Part shown: positions 1 through 8,366 of the stretch, one piece after another
Layout of the letters: each line of letters opens with the position of its first letter
Position numbering within the stretch: position 1 is the first letter of the stretch
DNA from: DASSBG01 sp963800395
GTDB taxonomy: Bacteria > Pseudomonadota > Gammaproteobacteria > Xanthomonadales > Rhodanobacteraceae
Assembly: GCA_963800395.1 (NCBI GenBank)
Contig: CAWDBD010000020.1
Coordinates: 14,338-78,337 of the forward strand
Direction: 5' to 3'
Length of the DNA: 64,000 nucleotides
Position numbers and translations under genes: made by a program
The notes under the pieces: model-generated
Told to the model about the DNA's origin: nothing
What the model saw: the letters and a program-made list of their open reading frames with translations, nothing else
The model's database searches: none

Positions 1-152
1 CCAGCGGCAGCACCCAGTTCAAGTGTCACATCGTGGGCCTTGATCCCTGGGACGGCCAGCGAATCGGCATGCCAGCGCAATTCAGCCGCTGCCGGAGCCA
101 CCTGCAACAGCAGTGCCAGCAACAACCAGAACGGGCTTGATCGGAGCTTCAT
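1..152 (-). CDS. N-terminal part of a secreted protein of unknown function (gene runs off the window)
   Basis: Reading the minus strand from an ATG at 152-150 gives an open frame to the window edge, about 50 residues. It begins MKLRSSPFWLLLALLLQVAP and continues AAAELRWHADS, which is a textbook Sec signal peptide: basic start, Leu-rich core, and AAA before the probable cleavage site. After cleavage the chain starts with a possible beta-strand pattern (LRWHADSLAVPGIKAHDVTL). The product is therefore inferred to be periplasmic or outer-membrane. Too little is present to name a family. It is divergent from the response-regulator gene and its start codon overlaps the first ATG of that gene by two bases. 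Confidence 0.7.
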   Translation of the reverse strand, partial: MKLRSSPFWLLLALLLQVAPAAAELRWHADSLAVPGIKAHDVTLELGAAA

Positions 153-909
153 GGGCAGGCATTCTGACAGAGTGGAACAGAACGCGAGTGCAACAGGCCC
201 GCGAGGGGGCGCAAAAATCCTGCTGGCGGAAGACGACCCGGCCAGCGGACGCTTCCTCTCGACCGCCATGAAAGCCCTGGGCTGCCACGTCGCATGCCTG
301 GCTGACGGACGGGCAGCATTGAATGCCGCCACAACCGAACGGTTTGACCTGCTCGTCATTGATCTGAAGCTGCCAAAACTGGATGGTGCCGCGCTGCTGC
401 AGCAGCTGCGCGACCATGCCGACGCAGCTTCACGCACGGCCCCGGCCATTGCCACCAGTGCAGAATGGGATGACGCACAACGCCAGGCAACCCGGGACGC
501 CGGTTTTGCCGGAATGCTGCAAAAGCCCTGCACGGCGTCCCAACTTCAGCACATGCTGGAAACGCATCTCGATTTCCGGGTGCTGCCCGTTTGCCTGGAC
601 GGAGCGGCACTGCAGGCAGCCGGCGGTGCCGCCAACCTGGCTGCACTCAGGCGGCTTTTTGCCGAGGAGTTGAGCACCCTTGGCAATGAACTGCCCGCCT
701 TGTGCCAAGACCGCTCGCGCCTTGTGGAACGGCTGCACAGATTGTGCGCCTCGGCCGGCTTCTGCGGCGCACCCGCATTGGCCGCTGCCTGCCGTCAGTG
801 GCTTGCGATGCTGCGTGACGATGAGCGCTGCGATGAGGGACGCGTGCCATTCGAGGAGGCGCTGGCGGCAGCCCGCAGGGTCTTCCCCGGCAAGCAGCAG
901 GACCATTAG
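151..909 (+). CDS. Response regulator receiver protein with C-terminal Hpt-like domain
   Basis: About 252 residues from the ATG at 151; a GTG at 172 is an equally plausible start. Residues about 22-140 form a CheY-like receiver: acidic pair in ILLAEDDPASG, phospho-acceptor Asp in LLVIDLKLPKLDG, and the conserved Lys in MLQKPC. The C-terminal part carries VERLHRLCASAGFCGA, which matches the core of histidine phosphotransfer (Hpt) domains with the phospho-accepting His in LHRL, although the usual Lys-Gly after it is replaced by Cys-Ala. Receiver-Hpt proteins work as phosphorelay intermediates. No kinase or output gene is adjacent, so the partner is unknown. An in-frame extension to position 40 is rejected because it lies over the signal-peptide coding region of the divergent gene. 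Confidence 0.8.
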   Translation: MGRHSDRVEQNASATGPRGGAKILLAEDDPASGRFLSTAMKALGCHVACLADGRAALNAATTERFDLLVIDLKLPKLDGAALLQQLRDHADAASRTAPAIATSAEWDDAQRQATRDAGFAGMLQKPCTASQLQHMLETHLDFRVLPVCLDGAALQAAGGAANLAALRRLFAEELSTLGNELPALCQDRSRLVERLHRLCASAGFCGAPALAAACRQWLAMLRDDERCDEGRVPFEEALAAARRVFPGKQQDH

Positions 910-982
910 CCATCAGGTGAACCCGGCGAAGCTCGCGCTTGCCACACCTGCGACATCCGCCAATGCCGTGTATCGCCGGTCT

Positions 983-1684
983 TCAGCCTGCAGAGGAGAC
1001 CAGCGACCACGAGCGCAACTCGCCGCCGGGACAATGCCAGCGGATCAGATCGCGCATCATGCGGCGAAGCAGCGGCATGACCGCGTCGCCCGGCCGGCGA
1101 TCCTCCCCGAACGCGCGCAAGTCGCACCCGCGCAAGCGCACGCCGTCCTGGCCATGCCAGGGCACCGGCCCGTGCTCGGGGACATAGACATACTCGGTCG
1201 TGTCGGCGAGCGCCTCGCCGCTGTCGGCTTCGTGGCACAACTCGAGGGCATAGCCGACCATGGCCAGAAAGTCGCGCTCGAAACGCCGTAATGGCCATGC
1301 CATGTCGCGCCCCTCGGCGAGGGCATCAAGCACTGTCTGGTAACGCGCCAGCAGTCCCGGATGCGGATCCTGGCGGGCCAGCATGCGCACCAGCAGCTCG
1401 TTGAGGTAGAGGCCGGAATACAGGGCCGCACCTTTCAGCGCTCGCGGCGGTGACACCGGCTCGGCCTGGCTCAGTGTCGCCAACTCGCCGCGGCCAGCGA
1501 AGTCGATCTCGAGGTCCTGGAAGGGTTCGAGCAGAGCGCGCGCCAGGCGGCTGCGTCCGGAGCGGGCGCCCCGCGCCACCAGACCTACTCGCCCGTGGTC
1601 GCGGCACAGGCACTCCAGCAACAGGCTGGTTTCGCGCCATGGCCGGACATGCAGGACGCAGGCGGGTTGTTGATTGATGCGCAT
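983..1684 (-). CDS. recO: DNA repair protein RecO
   Basis: RecO mediates RecA loading in the RecF recombinational repair pathway. The 233-residue product starts MRINQQPACVLHVRPWRETS, the usual N-terminal OB-fold opening, and has the RecO-typical segment ALYSGLYLNELLVRMLARQD in the middle. I chose the ATG at 1684 because the upstream extension is Pro/Gly-rich and unconserved in character, and length then fits the family (about 230-250). It is the last gene of the minus-strand rnc-era-recO series, 146 bp after the era stop codon, and is usually cotranscribed with them. Confidence 0.93.
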   Translation of the reverse strand: MRINQQPACVLHVRPWRETSLLLECLCRDHGRVGLVARGARSGRSRLARALLEPFQDLEIDFAGRGELATLSQAEPVSPPRALKGAALYSGLYLNELLVRMLARQDPHPGLLARYQTVLDALAEGRDMAWPLRRFERDFLAMVGYALELCHEADSGEALADTTEYVYVPEHGPVPWHGQDGVRLRGCDLRAFGEDRRPGDAVMPLLRRMMRDLIRWHCPGGELRSWSLVSSAG

Positions 1685-1830
1685 GTGCGAGGTTCCGGGA
1701 GCGGGTTGCGGCATGCGCAGCGCGCCCATGCATGAAGCGCGTCATCGTGCGCTGCCAGCATGATGCTCTACGCGGCGCTCAGCAGCATGCTACACCGAAT
1801 TCCCCGCCCGCAAGTTCCAGTCGGGGTTTT

Positions 1831-2730
1831 TCAGGTGATGCCGAAGCGCTGCAGGGCCGACTCGTCGTTGCTCCATCCCTGGCGAACCTTGACCCACAGA
1901 CTCAGGTGCACGCGCACGTCGAGCAGCTGCTCGATCTGCTTGCGCGCCAGGCTGCCGACCAGCTTGAGAGTCTTGCCCCCCTTGCCGATGACGATGGCCT
2001 TCTGTCCTTCGCGCTCGACCCAGATCACCGCGTCGATGGCCACCACCCCATCGTCGCGGGTCTCAAAGCGCTCGACCTGTACCGTGGTCGCGTAGGGCAA
2101 CTCCTGCTGCAAACGCAGCATCAACTGCTCGCGCACCATCTCGGCGACCAGAAAGCGCTGACTGCGATCGGTCAGCTCATCCTCGGCAAATTGCGGTTCC
2201 CCCTCGGGAAGGTGTTCCAGGATCCCTGCTTCCAGGGTGTCCAGGCCATCACGACGACGCGCCGAGACGTAGAAGATATCCGTGAATTCGTGCTCTTGCG
2301 CGAGCTTCTGTATCCAGGGAAGCAGATGACGCTTGTCGCGCTTGAGGTCCACCTTGTTGATCGCCAGCAGGCGCGGGGCAGACTGTTTGCACATGGCCTG
2401 ATACACGGCCTCGTCCTCGTCGCGCCACTGCCCGGCCTCGACAATCTGCACCAGCACGTCGGCCTCGGCCAATGTGCTGTGCACGGTTCGATTGAGTCGC
2501 TGGTTGAGCGCCTTGCCCGAGTCCGAATGCAGTCCCGGCGTATCCAGGAACAGCAGCTGCCCGCCGGCGCGGGTGACAATGCCGAGGATACGATGGCGTG
2601 TGGTCTGCGGCTTGGGACTGACAATGCTCAGGTGCACACCCAGCATGGCGTTGAGCAAAGTCGACTTGCCGACATTGGGTCGCCCCAGCAATGCCACGGT
2701 GCCGCAATGCTGGGTCATCTGCTCGCTCAT
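1831..2730 (-). CDS. era: GTPase Era, 16S rRNA-binding ribosome assembly factor
   Basis: Essential GTPase that binds the 3' end of 16S rRNA during 30S maturation. The 299-residue product has the P-loop GRPNVGKS at residues 16-23, the switch-I region TTRHRI, the DTPG motif, and NKVD, followed by a C-terminal KH domain with AIVIGKGGKTLK. Length matches the family. The start ATG at 2730 overlaps the rnc stop codon (ATGA), indicating translational coupling; longer in-frame extensions run through rnc in another frame and are rejected. recO follows. Confidence 0.97.
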   Translation of the reverse strand: MSEQMTQHCGTVALLGRPNVGKSTLLNAMLGVHLSIVSPKPQTTRHRILGIVTRAGGQLLFLDTPGLHSDSGKALNQRLNRTVHSTLAEADVLVQIVEAGQWRDEDEAVYQAMCKQSAPRLLAINKVDLKRDKRHLLPWIQKLAQEHEFTDIFYVSARRRDGLDTLEAGILEHLPEGEPQFAEDELTDRSQRFLVAEMVREQLMLRLQQELPYATTVQVERFETRDDGVVAIDAVIWVEREGQKAIVIGKGGKTLKLVGSLARKQIEQLLDVRVHLSLWVKVRQGWSNDESALQRFGIT

Positions 2731-3383
2731 GATGCAGTCGATTGCAGGTCGTCCAGCGCGGCGCGCGCGGCACTCTGCTCGGCCTCTCGCATGCTGCTGC
2801 TGCTGGCTGAATATTGGCGTTCGGACGGTTGGCTGAGCACGCAGCGCACGTCGAACACCTTGGCGTGATCCTGACCGTGGCTGTCGACCAGCTGGTATTC
2901 GGGCAAGGCCATGCCGCGGCCCTGCAACCACTCCTGCAACTGCGTCTTGGCGTCCTTGCCGGCGCCGCGCACCTGCACTACCGCCTCGGCGAACAGGTGC
3001 TCGAGGCACTGCTGGCAAGCCTCGAATCCGGCATCGAGATAGATGGCACCGACGACGGCCTCGAAGGCATCAGCCAGAATGGAATCCCGGCGCGCTCCGC
3101 CACTTTTCAATTCACCAGCGCCCAGCGCCAGCCGCTCGCCCAAAGACTGCTTTCGCGCCATGTCGGCCAGCGCCTTGCCATTGACCAGGCGCGCCCGCCA
3201 GCGCGACAACTGGCCTTCGCTGGCACGATCATGCGCAGCGTAGAGCATGCCGGCCACAACCATGTTGACCAGCGAATCACCCAGAAACTCCAGGCGCTCG
3301 TTGTTGGGTTTGCCGACACTGCGATGGGCCAATGCCAGGCGCGCCAGATCCTCGTCCGCGAATTGGTGGCCGAGGACCTTCAT
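2727..3383 (-). CDS. rnc: Ribonuclease III
   Basis: Double-strand-specific endoribonuclease that processes rRNA precursors and structured mRNAs. The 218-residue product contains the catalytic signature NNERLEFLGDSLVN near the N-terminus, the second acidic cluster ADAFEAVVGAIYLD, and a C-terminal dsRNA-binding domain (DAKTQLQEWLQGRG, then REAEQSAARAALDDL). I chose ATG 3383 because GGAG lies six bases upstream; a TTG at 3416 gives eleven more residues and would match the E. coli length better, so the start is not settled. It is followed by era with a 4-bp overlap. Confidence 0.95.
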   Translation of the reverse strand: MKVLGHQFADEDLARLALAHRSVGKPNNERLEFLGDSLVNMVVAGMLYAAHDRASEGQLSRWRARLVNGKALADMARKQSLGERLALGAGELKSGGARRDSILADAFEAVVGAIYLDAGFEACQQCLEHLFAEAVVQVRGAGKDAKTQLQEWLQGRGMALPEYQLVDSHGQDHAKVFDVRCVLSQPSERQYSASSSSMREAEQSAARAALDDLQSTAS

Positions 3384-3425
3384 GCCCGACTCCAGAACAA
3401 CGTGCGTGACGCGCAACCGGCCTGG

Positions 3426-3809
3426 TCAGCCGACATTGCCACTCAGCGGCACGGTCTTGCTGAAGTGCAGCAGGAAGGAGATGTTGTAGACGAAGTGAAT
3501 CTTCTTGTTGTAATCCACCACCAGGTTGGACTTGCCCTTGCTGCGGTCCACCCTGACCGCCTGGCCGTTGTTGAGCGTGGAGTCATCGACGTACTGGAAG
3601 CTGGCCTTGAAATTGAGTTCACGGCGAATCTCGCCGAGCGGCTTTTGCGCGACACCCGGCTCATCCGCCAGCGCCTTCATGGACTTCACCACGCCGAAGT
3701 ACTCGATATAGGCCGGCACCAGGCGCATGGCCATCAATGCGAAGAAGCCGGCAATGATAAGGACGAAGATGAACCCGATCAGGGTCATGCCGCCTTGTCG
3801 ATTTTTCAT
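3426..3809 (-). CDS. DUF4845 family single-span membrane protein
   Basis: A 127-residue protein starting MKNRQGGMTLIGFIFVLIIA, with one N-terminal membrane segment (about residues 8-29) and a soluble, probably periplasmic, remainder rich in lysine and asparagine. The position between lepB and rnc, and the shape of the protein, match the DUF4845 family that occupies this place in many gammaproteobacteria. The Met-Thr-Leu after a Gly-Gly resembles type IV pilin-like N-termini, but no Glu at position 5 is present, so prepilin processing is not supported. Function is unknown. The gene lies 40 bp after lepB and 42 bp before rnc, so it is probably cotranscribed with both. Confidence 0.85.
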   Translation of the reverse strand: MKNRQGGMTLIGFIFVLIIAGFFALMAMRLVPAYIEYFGVVKSMKALADEPGVAQKPLGEIRRELNFKASFQYVDDSTLNNGQAVRVDRSKGKSNLVVDYNKKIHFVYNISFLLHFSKTVPLSGNVG

Positions 3810-3849
3810 GATGATTCTCCCCGCCTCGATGGATTGTGTTGATGGTGCT

Positions 3850-4659
3850 CTATTTAACCACGGTTCCGATGCGACTGAACTCGATGACCCCGTGACCGAA
3901 ACCGCGCCAGCTCAGCCAGATCAGAAACGCCTTGCCGACCAGGTTCTTCTCCGGCATGAAGCCCCAGTAGCGACTGTCCATGCTGTTGTCACGATTGTCG
4001 CCCATGACGAAATACTGGCCCTGGGGCACGCGCCAGGTACCCTGCGGGCTGCGATTCATGCCCGGAATGGTCAGCACCTGGTGCTTTACGCCGCGCAGGT
4101 CCTCCTCGCTGATCACGGTACCGACATTGGCCATTTCCGGCGACTCCTTGCTGCCATCGTCAGTATACGGTCGACGATCATATTTCGGCACCGGCTTGCC
4201 ATTGATGGTGAGCGCATGGTCATGAAAGCTGATCACGTCTCCGGGCAGGCCGATGACGCGCTTGATCCAGTTCTGGGTCGGGTCACGCGGGTAGCGAAAA
4301 ACGACCACATCACCGCGCTTGGGTTCACCCAGGTCCAGGAACTTGCTGTCCAGAACCGGCCAGCGCAATCCGTAGGAAAATTTGTTGACCAGGATGAAAT
4401 CACCCACATCCAGTGTCGGCATCATCGAGCCGGACGGAATGCGAAAGGGTTCGGCAATGAAGGAGCGGAATATCAGAACGGCCAGAATCACCGGAAAGAA
4501 GGAGCGCGCATATTCCACCAGCACGGGCTGCCGAACCGGCTCGCCATCTGCTCCCTCGGCCTTCCGGCGTTTGGCAAAGAACAACGCATCAATCAGCCAG
4601 ATGACGCCCGTCAGGGCCGCCAGGATCACCAGAACAAGCGCAAAACTCATTGCCATCAT
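3850..4659 (-). CDS. lepB: Signal peptidase I
   Basis: Inner-membrane serine protease that removes signal peptides from exported proteins. The 269-residue product has two N-terminal membrane segments (about residues 3-25 and 50-68), the catalytic Ser in PSGSMMPTL, the catalytic Lys in IKRVIGLPGD, and the downstream family motif MGDNRDNSMDSRYWG. The start overlaps the lepA stop codon by four bases, so it is translationally coupled to lepA as in many Proteobacteria. The second and third codons also include an ATG (MMAM), so the exact start may shift by one or a few residues. Confidence 0.96.
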   Translation of the reverse strand: MMAMSFALVLVILAALTGVIWLIDALFFAKRRKAEGADGEPVRQPVLVEYARSFFPVILAVLIFRSFIAEPFRIPSGSMMPTLDVGDFILVNKFSYGLRWPVLDSKFLDLGEPKRGDVVVFRYPRDPTQNWIKRVIGLPGDVISFHDHALTINGKPVPKYDRRPYTDDGSKESPEMANVGTVISEEDLRGVKHQVLTIPGMNRSPQGTWRVPQGQYFVMGDNRDNSMDSRYWGFMPEKNLVGKAFLIWLSWRGFGHGVIEFSRIGTVVK

Positions 4660-6449
4660 TTATTGTCCACCTTGAGTACTGCCAGAAAAGCTTCCTGGGG
4701 AATTTCCACGTTGCCGACCTGCTTCATGCGCTTCTTGCCTTCCTTCTGTTTCTGCAGCAACTTCTTTTTGCGTGAAACGTCGCCACCATAGCACTTGGCG
4801 AGCACGTTCTTGCGCAGTGCCTTGACCGTCGATCGTGCAATGACCTGCGCACCCAGTGCGGCCTGGATGGCCACGTCGAATTGCTGGCGCGGGATCAGTG
4901 CTTTCATGCGCTCGACCAGCTCCCGACCACGCTTGTCAGCCTGAGCGCGATGCACGATCAGGCTCAGTGCATCCACCCGGTCGCCATTGATCAGTATATC
5001 CAGACGCACGAAGGGTCCGGCCTGAAAGCGCAGGAAATGATAATCCATCGAGGCGTAGCCGCGACTGACCGATTTCAATCGATCAAAGAAATCGAGCACG
5101 GCTTCGGCCATCGGCAGTTCATAGGTGATCTGCACCTGGCTGGCCAGATACTGGATCGAGCGCTGCACGCCGCGCTTCTCCTCGCACAGGGTAATCACTG
5201 CGCCCACGTGTTCATCCGGGGTGAGGATACTGGCCAGAATCACCGGCTCGCGAATTTCCTCGATCTGGGTTACCGGGGGCAATTGCGAGGGATTGTCCAG
5301 CGTCACCACCTCGCCATCGTTGCGCAGTATCTCGTACACCACCGTAGGTGCTGTGGTGACCAGGTCCAGATCATACTCACGTTCCAGGCGCTCCTGCACA
5401 ATCTCCATGTGCAGCATGCCCAGAAAACCGCAGCGAAAACCAAAACCCATGGCATCGGACGATTCGGGCTCGAAGAACAGCGCCGCATCATTCAGGCGCA
5501 GCCTGTCCAGCGCCTCCCGCAGTGACGGAAAGTCATCCGCCGACACCGGGAACAGGCCGGCAAACACGCGCGGCTTCATGGTTCGAAAGCCGGGCAGCGG
5601 CTTCTCTGCTGGATCGGCAGCGAGGGTCAGTGTGTCACCCACGGGCGCGCCGTGCACGTCCTTGATGGCGGCATTGATCCAGCCCACTTCACCGGCACCC
5701 AATTTCTTCAGCTTCTTGCGCTTGGGGGTGAACACGCCCAACTCGTCGACACCGTGGCTGCGGCCGGTCGACATGACCTTGATCTTGTCGCCCGGAGTGA
5801 TCTCGCCCTGCATCACGCGCACCAGCATCACCACACCCAGGTAGCTGTCAAACCAGGAGTCGATGATCAGCGCCTGCAGCTTGTCGGTGTCGCCCACTTT
5901 GGGCGGCGGAATGCGCTCGACAATGGCCTCGAGCACCGCGCGCATGTTTTCGCCGGTCTTGGCGCTGACGGCTATGGCCTCCTCGGCATCCAGACCAATC
6001 ACGGCCTCGATTTCCGCCTTGACCTTGTCGATATCGGCGGTCGGCAGGTCGATCTTGTTGAGTATCGGCACCACTTCCAGGTTCTGCTCCACGGCCGTGT
6101 AGCAGTTGGCTACCGACTGCGCCTCGACGCCCTGAGCGGCATCAACGACCAGCAGCGCGCCCTCGCAGGCCGCCAGCGAGCGACTGACTTCATAGCTGAA
6201 ATCAACGTGGCCCGGGGTGTCGATGAAGTTGAGCTGATAGGTCTTGCCGTCCAGCGCGGTGTAGGGCAGCGATACCGATTGCGACTTGATGGTAATGCCG
6301 CGCTCACGCTCGATGGGGTTGTTGTCGAGCACCTGCTTTTCCATCTCGCGCTCGGTCAGGCCACCGCACATCTGGATGATGCGGTCGGCCAGGGTCGACT
6401 TGCCATGGTCGATATGGGCGATGATGGAGAAATTGCGGATCAGGTCCAT
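4656..6449 (-). CDS. lepA: Elongation factor 4 (LepA), ribosome-associated GTPase
   Basis: Translational GTPase of the EF-G family. The 597-residue product starts MDLIRNFSIIAHIDHGKSTL with the P-loop AHIDHGKST, then the switch region ERERGITIKSQ, DTPGHVDF and NKIDLP. The C-terminal domain unique to LepA (CYGGDVSRKKKLLQKQKEGK) is present. I chose ATG 6449 because homologues begin just before the P-loop; an ATG at 6485 would add twelve residues. It follows the FG-GAP gene by 79 bp and overlaps lepB by four bases. Confidence 0.96.
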   Translation of the reverse strand: MDLIRNFSIIAHIDHGKSTLADRIIQMCGGLTEREMEKQVLDNNPIERERGITIKSQSVSLPYTALDGKTYQLNFIDTPGHVDFSYEVSRSLAACEGALLVVDAAQGVEAQSVANCYTAVEQNLEVVPILNKIDLPTADIDKVKAEIEAVIGLDAEEAIAVSAKTGENMRAVLEAIVERIPPPKVGDTDKLQALIIDSWFDSYLGVVMLVRVMQGEITPGDKIKVMSTGRSHGVDELGVFTPKRKKLKKLGAGEVGWINAAIKDVHGAPVGDTLTLAADPAEKPLPGFRTMKPRVFAGLFPVSADDFPSLREALDRLRLNDAALFFEPESSDAMGFGFRCGFLGMLHMEIVQERLEREYDLDLVTTAPTVVYEILRNDGEVVTLDNPSQLPPVTQIEEIREPVILASILTPDEHVGAVITLCEEKRGVQRSIQYLASQVQITYELPMAEAVLDFFDRLKSVSRGYASMDYHFLRFQAGPFVRLDILINGDRVDALSLIVHRAQADKRGRELVERMKALIPRQQFDVAIQAALGAQVIARSTVKALRKNVLAKCYGGDVSRKKKLLQKQKEGKKRMKQVGNVEIPQEAFLAVLKVDNK

Positions 6450-6528
6450 GTCAATGGGTGCTTTGGACGGTTGTGTCGCCAACATGGTGACAGCAGCCGA
6501 CCATTGTCGCATGAACCGGACTGAATGT

Positions 6529-8211
6529 TCAGGGACCTTCGAAGCCATCCGCGAAGATCGTGTCGCTGACCGCAGCGCTCGACACCAGCCAGGCGCGTCC
6601 CTGCCACGGGCCCAAGGTCGTGTCGCTGGTCGAGGCCTGACCCAGAGGCGAGCCGATCAGCAGGTCAACTGCACCGTCGCCATTGCTGTCCGGCCCCAGC
6701 GCCACGGACATGGACGGGAAAGCAAAAAGGGGCGCAGCATTGGCCGGTCCGACATCAGTAACGCCGTCCAGGCGCAATCCGGTGGGCAGAGAGTACAAGT
6801 CGAATATCGCCGGCCACGGCGTGCCGGCATCACGGCCCGGAATCACATAGACAGCACCGTTGCGTGTTTCGCCGCTACGCAGGTAGCCACCCGGGGCGGC
6901 GAGGACAATGTCATTGATGCCATCACCATCAAAGTCCTGCCCGCCAGCGACATCCGTGCCGATATTGGCATTGTGGGTACCGCCGTAATCGAGAACATTC
7001 ACCGCCTCGCCCCGACCGTTCATGGCATTGAGCGTATCTGATGGCAGGCTGGGCGAGCCGAACACGATCCACGCGCCACCGACATAGCCTCCCCGCCCCG
7101 GCATGCCGGCGACGAAATCCGGGATACTGTCGCCGTTGATGTCGCCCAGGCCAGCGAGCGATGCGCCGACGAAATAACCAGGCCCCTCGCCATCGAGCTT
7201 CTGCACCGCAGGGGTGGCCGGCGCATCCAGGGCCAGTACATTCTCGGCAGGTACGGCCGAGACTGCCCGCCCATGCACTACATACACCCGCCCCGCATTG
7301 CTGTTGCTGGTGACCGCGGCAGGCGCACCAATGGCCACCTCATCCTTGCCATCACCATCCATGTCACCAATGCCTGCCACGGCGCTGGAAAAGTCCTGGC
7401 CGGCATTTGCATCCAGCTCGAAGCCCTGCGCGCCTGCTGCCAGGCTGCCCGGGGCCACAATGGCCGGAAAGGCCGTGCTGCGACCCAGAATGATCCAGGC
7501 GCTGTTGCTGGCGCCCGCGACGGCATTGAGGCTGCCTACAAGCAGATCAGGTCGACCATCGCCATTGAAGTCACCGGCCGACGCCACGGAATGGCCTAGC
7601 CGATCATCGTCCTGGGGGCCCTCGATGACGAAGCCATCGCTGCCGTTGAGGTTGTCCAGATCAAGCTGCGCCGGGAACGGATTGCTGCTCGCACGACCGA
7701 ACACCACGAACACCTTGCCTGCATCGTGGCGAACCGCCGGGCTTGACCCGGCATCGGCAAATGGCGCGCCAATGGCAAAATCAGCGCGACCGTCGTTGTT
7801 GATGTCGCCCAGCGCGGCCACGCTGTAGCCCAGGCGGGACCCGGCTTGCGCCATGCTCAGGGCAAAGCCGTTACTGCCATTCAGTTGCGAGACATTGATG
7901 CTGGCCGGCAGGCCTCCGGCGGCGGTACCAAAAACGACATAGGTTTCGGAGCCGAGACTCGATCCATTATCCGATGACACGCCGACCAACATGTCGGGAC
8001 GACCATCGCCGTTGATATCGCCAACAAAGCTTACCGATCGCCCCAATGCATCGCCATCGACATTGGCCTGTATCTGTGTGGCAGCCCGACTGGCGACGTC
8101 CGGGATGACCGTGCCTGCAGCCAGGCACACGCTGCTCATCAGCACCATCAACAACCCGGCACCTGCTCGGAAACCTCGAAACCTGATCGCAGCATTCATA
8201 TCCCTGCCCAT
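6529..8211 (-). CDS. Secreted FG-GAP repeat (integrin alpha-like beta-propeller) protein
   Basis: About 560 residues. An N-terminal signal peptide (hydrophobic stretch AGAGLLMVLMSSVCLAAG) is followed by about seven FG-GAP/VCBS-type repeats, each with a calcium-binding loop such as GDINGDGRPDMLVG, GDINNDGRADFAIG, GDFNGDGRPDLLVG and GDMDGDGKDEVAIG. Such repeats fold as the blades of an integrin-alpha-like propeller and typically act in adhesion or carbohydrate/protein binding; the ligand is unknown here. The last residues are SDTIFADGFEGP, a tail nearly shared with the beta-helix protein ending at 52831. I chose ATG 8211 because GGAG lies six bases upstream; ATG 8199 is possible. The gene sits between degP and lepA. 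Confidence 0.85.
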   Translation of the reverse strand: MGRDMNAAIRFRGFRAGAGLLMVLMSSVCLAAGTVIPDVASRAATQIQANVDGDALGRSVSFVGDINGDGRPDMLVGVSSDNGSSLGSETYVVFGTAAGGLPASINVSQLNGSNGFALSMAQAGSRLGYSVAALGDINNDGRADFAIGAPFADAGSSPAVRHDAGKVFVVFGRASSNPFPAQLDLDNLNGSDGFVIEGPQDDDRLGHSVASAGDFNGDGRPDLLVGSLNAVAGASNSAWIILGRSTAFPAIVAPGSLAAGAQGFELDANAGQDFSSAVAGIGDMDGDGKDEVAIGAPAAVTSNSNAGRVYVVHGRAVSAVPAENVLALDAPATPAVQKLDGEGPGYFVGASLAGLGDINGDSIPDFVAGMPGRGGYVGGAWIVFGSPSLPSDTLNAMNGRGEAVNVLDYGGTHNANIGTDVAGGQDFDGDGINDIVLAAPGGYLRSGETRNGAVYVIPGRDAGTPWPAIFDLYSLPTGLRLDGVTDVGPANAAPLFAFPSMSVALGPDSNGDGAVDLLIGSPLGQASTSDTTLGPWQGRAWLVSSAAVSDTIFADGFEGP

Positions 8212-8366
8212 GGCCAACTCCAGGTTCGACTATCGCGCCAGCGACAGCCAAAAGCAACCGATGCCCGGGACAAAATTTCCAACTGTTCAGGATCCCGGCC
8301 CGGATCCACCCATGAACCGAGCGCATGCACGCTCATGGGCAATCCGGGCTCGGAGCCAGCCGGGTA

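Noticed and set aside
1732..2868. Plus-strand open frame opposite era
   Set aside because: Antisense of a complete GTPase; composition typical of shadow frames in GC-rich DNA.
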